DNA from: Paenibacillus elgii NBRC 100335
Lineage (GTDB): Bacteria; Bacillota; Bacilli; Paenibacillales; NBRC-103111
Direction of reading: 5' to 3'
Length of the DNA stretch: 64,000 bases
NCBI RefSeq assembly: GCF_004000865.1
Contig: NZ_BIMB01000021.1
Coordinates: forward strand, 51,316-115,315
Shown in pieces: positions 60,029 through 64,000 of this stretch. Position 1 is the stretch's first letter, and every line of letters begins with the position of its first letter. The translations under genes and the position numbers were made by a program. A model generated the notes under the pieces. The model was not told the origin of the DNA, made no database searches, and was given only the letters and a program-made list of their open reading frames with translations.

Positions 60029-61023
60029 TGTTCATCTTCCTTTCTACGTGTGTGGTTAGATAGCATCGCTTCGTAATGCGCGTATATGCGGGCGCTGGCC
60101 TCCGTCATTTTCCGGACGAGCAGCTCCGACTCGATCTGCAATGCCGTACTGTACGGCATTAGAAAACAGGGCACGTGAGTCAGCAGCATCGAGCGTTCCA
60201 AACGGAATACGGCTTCTTCAGGCCGACGCTCCACAAGCGCATGACCGAACAGCCAATGCCGGCATAGCTCGTTCAGCACCTGCTCCTTCCCTTGAATACG
60301 CACGGTCTCGAATTCTGCGGGCCCGGACGGATCGGGAAGCAGGTTGCCGAGCAGGTGATCCTTGGCGGAAAACCCCACCGGACGCTCGAAGCGTCCCTCG
60401 GTCTCTCTCATCCCGCGTATGCGATCCACGCGAAAGCTCCGGATCTCTCCCCGGTAGCCGCAATGCCCTACCGTATACCAGCTTCCTTTCCAAAAGACAA
60501 TGCCGTAAGGGTCGAACAGCCGCGGAGGGGAGGTCTCCCCCTTGCCCCGGTCATACTCCATTTCCAGCGTCCGCCCCTGTCCGGCTGCCTCCTCCAGCAC
60601 TTGCAGATAGGCCTGACCCCTGCCGTCGGCGGGCGGATAAATGACCGACAAGCCGCCGCCATGGCGCTCAAGCAGGTCCAACTGCTTCTCGTTCGCATAG
60701 CGCTTCAGCTTGTCCACCGCCCGGGCCAAAGCATCCGAGTACGGATACCCGGCCTCCTTGGCGAAGATCGTGGCATGGATCAGCCCCTTCTGCTCCTCGG
60801 CATCGAAAACGAGCGGGGAATCGGCGAAACGGCTCAGGATGCTGTAGCCGCCGTTTGGACCGGATTCCGCGACGATAGGCACTCCACTGGCGCACAAAGA
60901 ATCGATGCAGCGGTAGACTGTCCGCACATGGATCTCCAGCTCGTCCGCCAGCTGCTTGGCTGTCATCCGCTTGCCCGAGCGAAGCATCCAGAGGATCGAT
61001 AACATGTTGTCCGCTTTCGTCAT
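60025..61023 (-). CDS. YafY/WYL-family transcriptional regulator
   Basis: This 332-residue protein has an N-terminal HTH of the HTH_11 type (MLSILWMLRSGKRMTAKQLADELEIHVRTVYRCIDSLCASG). The WYL domain follows at about 135-220 (EMEYDRGKGETSPPRLFDPYGIVFWKGSWYTVGHCGYRGEIRSFRVDRIRGM) and a C-terminal WCX-type extension ends the protein. WYL domains bind nucleic-acid fragments or small ligands. It is the first gene of a pair with the monooxygenase (4-base overlap). Confidence 0.93.
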   Translation of the reverse strand: MTKADNMLSILWMLRSGKRMTAKQLADELEIHVRTVYRCIDSLCASGVPIVAESGPNGGYSILSRFADSPLVFDAEEQKGLIHATIFAKEAGYPYSDALARAVDKLKRYANEKQLDLLERHGGGLSVIYPPADGRGQAYLQVLEEAAGQGRTLEMEYDRGKGETSPPRLFDPYGIVFWKGSWYTVGHCGYRGEIRSFRVDRIRGMRETEGRFERPVGFSAKDHLLGNLLPDPSGPAEFETVRIQGKEQVLNELCRHWLFGHALVERRPEEAVFRLERSMLLTHVPCFLMPYSTALQIESELLVRKMTEASARIYAHYEAMLSNHTRRKEDEQ

Positions 61024-61076
61024 GGTCCAAACCTTCTTTCCCGCAATCGTCTGGAATCGATTCTTTTGTACGCCGG

Positions 61077-61580
61077 TCAGTCCAAAGGCGCCTTTCCCTT
61101 ATCCACCCAAGTGTCGTAAGTCGGACCGTAGATTTCAGGGGGACGCAATCCAGCCTGCCTCATCAGCACCGTCATCTGGCCCCGGTGGTGGGCCTGGTGC
61201 ATAAGGAAATACCGCAAAGCAGCGCTGATCGGCCATTTCCCTCCCCCAATCGTGCGCGACTCGCGAAGCGTGTCATCGGTCCATTGCGTCGTTACGGCTT
61301 CGAGCAAAGCCTGATTGATGCGCCGGTACTCCTCGGCGATGCCTTCCGCCGATTCCGGAGCTTTCGCGCCTTCGCTCACTCCCTTGAAATCAAGACCCAA
61401 CGAGGTCATAAAATCAATCGACGTGACCAGATGCCAAGCCAGCGCTCCCAACGTGCGGCGATCGGCGTCAATCCTCCGTTGTAACGACTCGTCGGTCAGT
61501 CCGCTCAAAACCTGAGCGGTCAATTCCGCCTCCTTCTCCCACTCCGTTGCAAAATTCGTTATCGTCGTAAACATGCCCAT
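61077..61580 (-). CDS. DinB-family protein
   Basis: This 167-residue four-helix-bundle protein has a DinB-type metal site: His in GALAWHLVTSIDF, and the paired His in FLMHQAHHRGQMTVLMRQAG, with the usual closing GLRPPEIYGPTYDTW. The family includes bacillithiol or mycothiol S-transferases and many proteins of unknown role, induced by DNA damage in the case of B. subtilis DinB. It has no partner gene here. A role in thiol transfer is possible but not shown. Confidence 0.92.
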   Translation of the reverse strand: MGMFTTITNFATEWEKEAELTAQVLSGLTDESLQRRIDADRRTLGALAWHLVTSIDFMTSLGLDFKGVSEGAKAPESAEGIAEEYRRINQALLEAVTTQWTDDTLRESRTIGGGKWPISAALRYFLMHQAHHRGQMTVLMRQAGLRPPEIYGPTYDTWVDKGKAPLD

Positions 61581-61692
61581 TCCTCCCAGGATCTTTTTTC
61601 ATCCTCATTATGAGTATAATTTCAGATCCCTGACAGAAACGGTCAGTCATTCTGATGAGCCATTCATTCTTTTTCGGACGGCAGTTTTCCCG

Positions 61693-62235
61693 TTAAGCCT
61701 GCATCGCTTTCGCCAGTGCGGCCAATTTATTCATCGTATTCCAGTTGCGCGTGGTTACCGTATCGCCCAGCTTGTTCAAATGCTTCGCCAGCTTGGAATC
61801 CAGTATGCTTTGACGGAACAAGAAGTAAATCTCGCGCCCGTGGATGTGGTACTCATCGTTATCGCGTTCACTGGCAGACAATAGGTCGACCACCTTCTGC
61901 GGCGTCACTTCGGTCAAGACGGAAACGTGGATGCTCTCGCCTTCCGCCAAGGGGATATCCGTATATGGACAATTCGCAATGATTCGCTCTAGCTCCTCGG
62001 CCGTTCTTAAGACAACGGTGATCGAAATGCCAAAAACCGCTCTAATCTCCTCTTCGATCCGCTGGCGCAGCGTCTCCGGGCTCTCTTCCGATTCGAATAG
62101 GACATTGCCACTTTGAATATACGTTTGGACCCGATGCAGGCCCATCGTTTCCAGTGTGCGTTTCAATTCGGCCATCTTGATCTTATTGTGTCCGCTCACG
62201 TTAATTCCCCGCAGCAGCGCAATATAAATAGTCAT
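61693..62235 (-). CDS. DUF1697 protein
   Basis: The start is ATG 62235 with AGAGGTGG before it, giving 180 residues; the frame to 62355 lacks a ribosome site. It opens MTIYIALLRGINVSGHNKIKMAELKRTLETMGLHRVQTYIQSGNVLFES, the DUF1697 signature. The later part has SITVVLRTAEELERIIANCPY and YFLFRQSILDSKLAKHLNKLGDTVTTRNWNTMNKLAALAKAM. It is conserved across bacteria, and its function is unknown. Confidence 0.92.
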   Translation of the reverse strand: MTIYIALLRGINVSGHNKIKMAELKRTLETMGLHRVQTYIQSGNVLFESEESPETLRQRIEEEIRAVFGISITVVLRTAEELERIIANCPYTDIPLAEGESIHVSVLTEVTPQKVVDLLSASERDNDEYHIHGREIYFLFRQSILDSKLAKHLNKLGDTVTTRNWNTMNKLAALAKAMQA

Positions 62236-62506
62236 TCTGCCACCTCTTATTATTGATCGGATCGTGCTTTGCCGCGAATTTTCTATTCTTAGTATACCTT
62301 CGCCCCTCCCTTTTGAATATGTGTTTTTCATAGGTCGGAGCGATAGGTTGTCCATGACGGACCGCAGCTAGTACGGTATTGTTTTTTCGCGGGGATCCAA
62401 TTTTTGGTATACTATCTTTGAGAGAGTCATTAAACGGAACAGCGCGAGGTGTATGATGAAGGCCCGGAAATAGCGACAGGTAAACCACGAAATGGAGGAG
62501 AAAAAC

Positions 62507-62923
62507 ATGAACTACCAATTGGAAAGAGTCGACAGCGAATCGGACGAATACGGGTTCGTTCGGAATCAACTGATAGCCTACAATCTCAAGAACGTGGACG
62601 CTTCCTACGATTTCATCAACTTCATTGTAAAAAACGAAAACCATGAGATCATCGGCGGACTGCTTAGCCGTCAGTTCGGTGAAGGTATTTTTGTTGAAAT
62701 GCTGTGGGTAGATGAAGGCTCGCGTAAATTGGGACTGGGTTCGCGCTTGCTTGAAGAGATCGAACAAGCCGGAAGGCAGCAGGACGTAAAACTCATTTAT
62801 TTGGACACCTTCAGCTTCCAGGCTCCGGATTTCTATAAAAAGAATGGCTTCGAGGTGTTCGGGACTCTGGAGGATTTTCCGGTCCAGGGGTGCACGAAAT
62901 ACTTTTTGAAGAAGACTCTGTAG
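62507..62923 (+). CDS. GNAT-family N-acetyltransferase
   Basis: The start is ATG 62507 with GGAGGAG six bases before, giving 138 residues. The acetyl-CoA site is in VEMLWVDEGSRKLGLGSRLLEEIEQAG, with R-x2-G-x-G of motif A (RKLGLG). VKLIYLDTFSFQAPDFYKKNGFEVFGTLEDFP closes the fold with the usual FYKKNGF motif B. The substrate cannot be read. Small stand-alone acetyltransferases of this kind are common in Paenibacillaceae. It is followed after 13 bases by a phosphoesterase gene. Confidence 0.92.
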   Translation: MNYQLERVDSESDEYGFVRNQLIAYNLKNVDASYDFINFIVKNENHEIIGGLLSRQFGEGIFVEMLWVDEGSRKLGLGSRLLEEIEQAGRQQDVKLIYLDTFSFQAPDFYKKNGFEVFGTLEDFPVQGCTKYFLKKTL

Positions 62924-62936
62924 CAGGTAACGGAGA

Positions 62937-63572
62937 ATGGTGAAATTCGACCTGATATCGGACATCCATTTGGACTTTTGGGTGGAGCATTCGGGCAATT
63001 TGACGAAAATGAACCGGCAGTTGGACGCTTTTCTTCAGCTGCTTTTGCCTGCCTCTCCCTCAAGCACCCTAGTCATCGCCGGCGATCTCGGACATTTCAA
63101 TAAACAGAATGCGATGATGCTTACGAGGCTCAGGGAGCACTACCATCATATCATCATCGCAGCAGGCAACCACGACTATTATTTGGTATCGAAATCCATT
63201 AAAAATAAATACAAAAAGAACTCGTTCCACCGATGGGCCGAAATGAAGCGGCTCCTTGACCCGCTGCCGGACGTGCATATCCTGGATGGAAATTCGATCG
63301 AGATCGACGGGATTCGGTTCGGCGGCTGCGGCATGTGGTACGATTTCCAGTATGGTCTCCAAGTATTAAAGGCTGATGAGGATCAGATCTACGACCATTG
63401 GAAAACCATTTCGAACGATTCCGCGTTAATCGAAGGAAGACCGAGCTTTTATTATTTTGACGGCTCGGAGTACTTTGGGCACATTCACAACAAGATATGG
63501 TGCTTCGGGCATGTACACAGCCGGATGGATTACACCAGCCATGGCTGCCGGTTTATTAATGCTTCGCTCTAG
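62937..63572 (+). CDS. Metallophosphoesterase
   Basis: This 211-residue calcineurin-like phosphoesterase has the five metal-site motifs: DISDIH-type LISDIHLDFW at about 6-15, VIAGDLGH at about 44-51, AAGNHDYY at about 71-78, and later the C-terminal CFGHVHSRMDYTSHGCRFINASL with GHxH. It lies 13 bases after the acetyltransferase gene, with no overlap, and probably shares its transcript. The substrate is not known. A terminator follows. Confidence 0.93.
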   Translation: MVKFDLISDIHLDFWVEHSGNLTKMNRQLDAFLQLLLPASPSSTLVIAGDLGHFNKQNAMMLTRLREHYHHIIIAAGNHDYYLVSKSIKNKYKKNSFHRWAEMKRLLDPLPDVHILDGNSIEIDGIRFGGCGMWYDFQYGLQVLKADEDQIYDHWKTISNDSALIEGRPSFYYFDGSEYFGHIHNKIWCFGHVHSRMDYTSHGCRFINASL

Positions 63573-63579
63573 GTGGGTT

Positions 63580-63622
63580 AAAAAGAAGCCCTTGAGAAAG
63601 AATCCTCAAGGGCTCGATTTAT
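63580..63622. terminator. Terminator after phosphoesterase gene
   Basis: AGCCCTTGAG and CTCAAGGGCT form a perfect stem with A-run and T-rich flanks between convergent genes. Confidence 0.88.
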
Positions 63623-63624
63623 TA

Positions 63625-64000
63625 CTATACGTGTTCTTGATAGGTATACGATTCAATGAATCGTCCAAAAGCGGGAATTGTCTTGGAAACATACCAATTT
63701 ATATCAGTAATACATGAACCATCTACATTTTGTAACACTATACGATTTATGCTTAAGCTAATAGTAATTTTATTTATTTTGGGGGTTCAAAAGAAAATCT
63801 CCTCCAACTCCACTTTCTCCCCAAATTAGAGTTACACCGATAATCTCCCCATTTTGTTCTTTTTCTTCAACAATTTCGATCAAATTAACTTTTTTAATTT
63901 CATCCTGTTGCCAATCAAAATCATCTTTACAGGCAAATAGGAACCTCTGACATCTTCCAGCCCATAAACAACGGATAATCCTTTTTTCGTATGCTTCTTC
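63625..64000 (-). pseudogene. AT-rich partial gene with frameshift, unknown product
   Basis: The minus strand is open from base 64000 to a TAA at 63770 (76 visible residues, including RIIRCLWAGRCQRFLFACKD and GVTLIWGESGVGGDFLLNP). Right after, a second frame shifted by one base runs on without a stop to TAG at 63625 and reads like a continuation (ITISLSINRIVLQNVDG, WYVSKTIPAFGRFIE). One base less in the C5 run, or loss of one TAAA unit in AAATAAATAAAA, would join both frames. So either the gene is broken or an indel error is present. GC content is far below the rest of the window. No family is recognised; size and texture recall small immunity-type proteins, which is only an impression. Confidence 0.6.

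Noticed and set aside
1..64000. CRISPR arrays, tRNA/rRNA genes, transposases, phage or toxin-antitoxin modules
   Set aside because: I looked for regularly spaced repeats, cloverleaf-like CCA ends, DDE/serine recombinase motifs and paired small genes and saw none. The lone XRE gene at 59322 has no adjacent toxin frame.

Overview
The window looks like chromosome of a GC-rich, spore-forming Firmicute of the Paenibacillaceae (Paenibacillus/Cohnella type). This is inferred from CotF- and YjcZ-type sporulation genes, strong AGGAGG ribosome sites, frequent GTG/TTG starts, CUT1 sugar importers paired with YesM/YesN-type regulators, and stalk-domain surface proteins. I saw no rRNA, tRNA, CRISPR array, transposase or phage gene. 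All identifications were made by eye from motifs and family knowledge; no database search was run.

Layout. 1-6.8 kb: housekeeping genes (aminotransferase end, HD hydrolase, alpha/beta hydrolase, CheY, CotF-like coat protein, stalk-domain protein). 6.9-19.4 kb: a glycan-utilisation locus on the minus strand (lipoprotein binding protein, two permeases, a GH105 unsaturated-uronyl hydrolase, two large alpha-toroid proteins that are candidate polysaccharide lyases), with a divergent membrane-anchored AraC regulator. 21.4-25 kb: two convergent chemoreceptors. 25.4-29.6 kb: glycolate/lactate oxidase glcD-glcF with an FCD/GntR regulator and a matching palindrome at the glcD promoter. 30-32.8 kb: a Fur-controlled FhuF-like gene, a 30-aa YjcZ gene, and a DoxX gene downstream of an Fnr-like promoter. 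32.9-35.6 kb: molybdate modA-modB without modC, plus a divergent YvgK-like sensor and an operator. 37.9-44.8 kb: a 2-aminoethylphosphonate uptake and degradation operon (phnS-T-UV-X-W) ending in a DeoR regulator. 45-49 kb: L,D-transpeptidase, CorA, RlmA-type rRNA methyltransferase, acyltransferase. 49-57.1 kb: a second sugar importer with YesM/YesN and a DUF2264 protein. 57.4-64 kb: small regulators, stress and repair-type genes, and an AT-rich frameshifted gene at the edge.

The most notable non-obvious signals are: (i) a 9-codon leader ORF ending in Arg-Tyr-Arg in front of the rRNA methyltransferase, inside nested hairpins that include a terminator and cover the ribosome-binding site, which looks like macrolide-type attenuation; (ii) two ~200-bp composite intergenic repeats, at 19.5 and 53.6 kb, with the same four-unit architecture; (iii) an Fnr-like TGTGA-N6-TCACA site at about -41.5 of a promoter leading to DoxX; (iv) two secreted or intracellular toroid proteins in the GH105 locus that I cannot place in a known lyase family.
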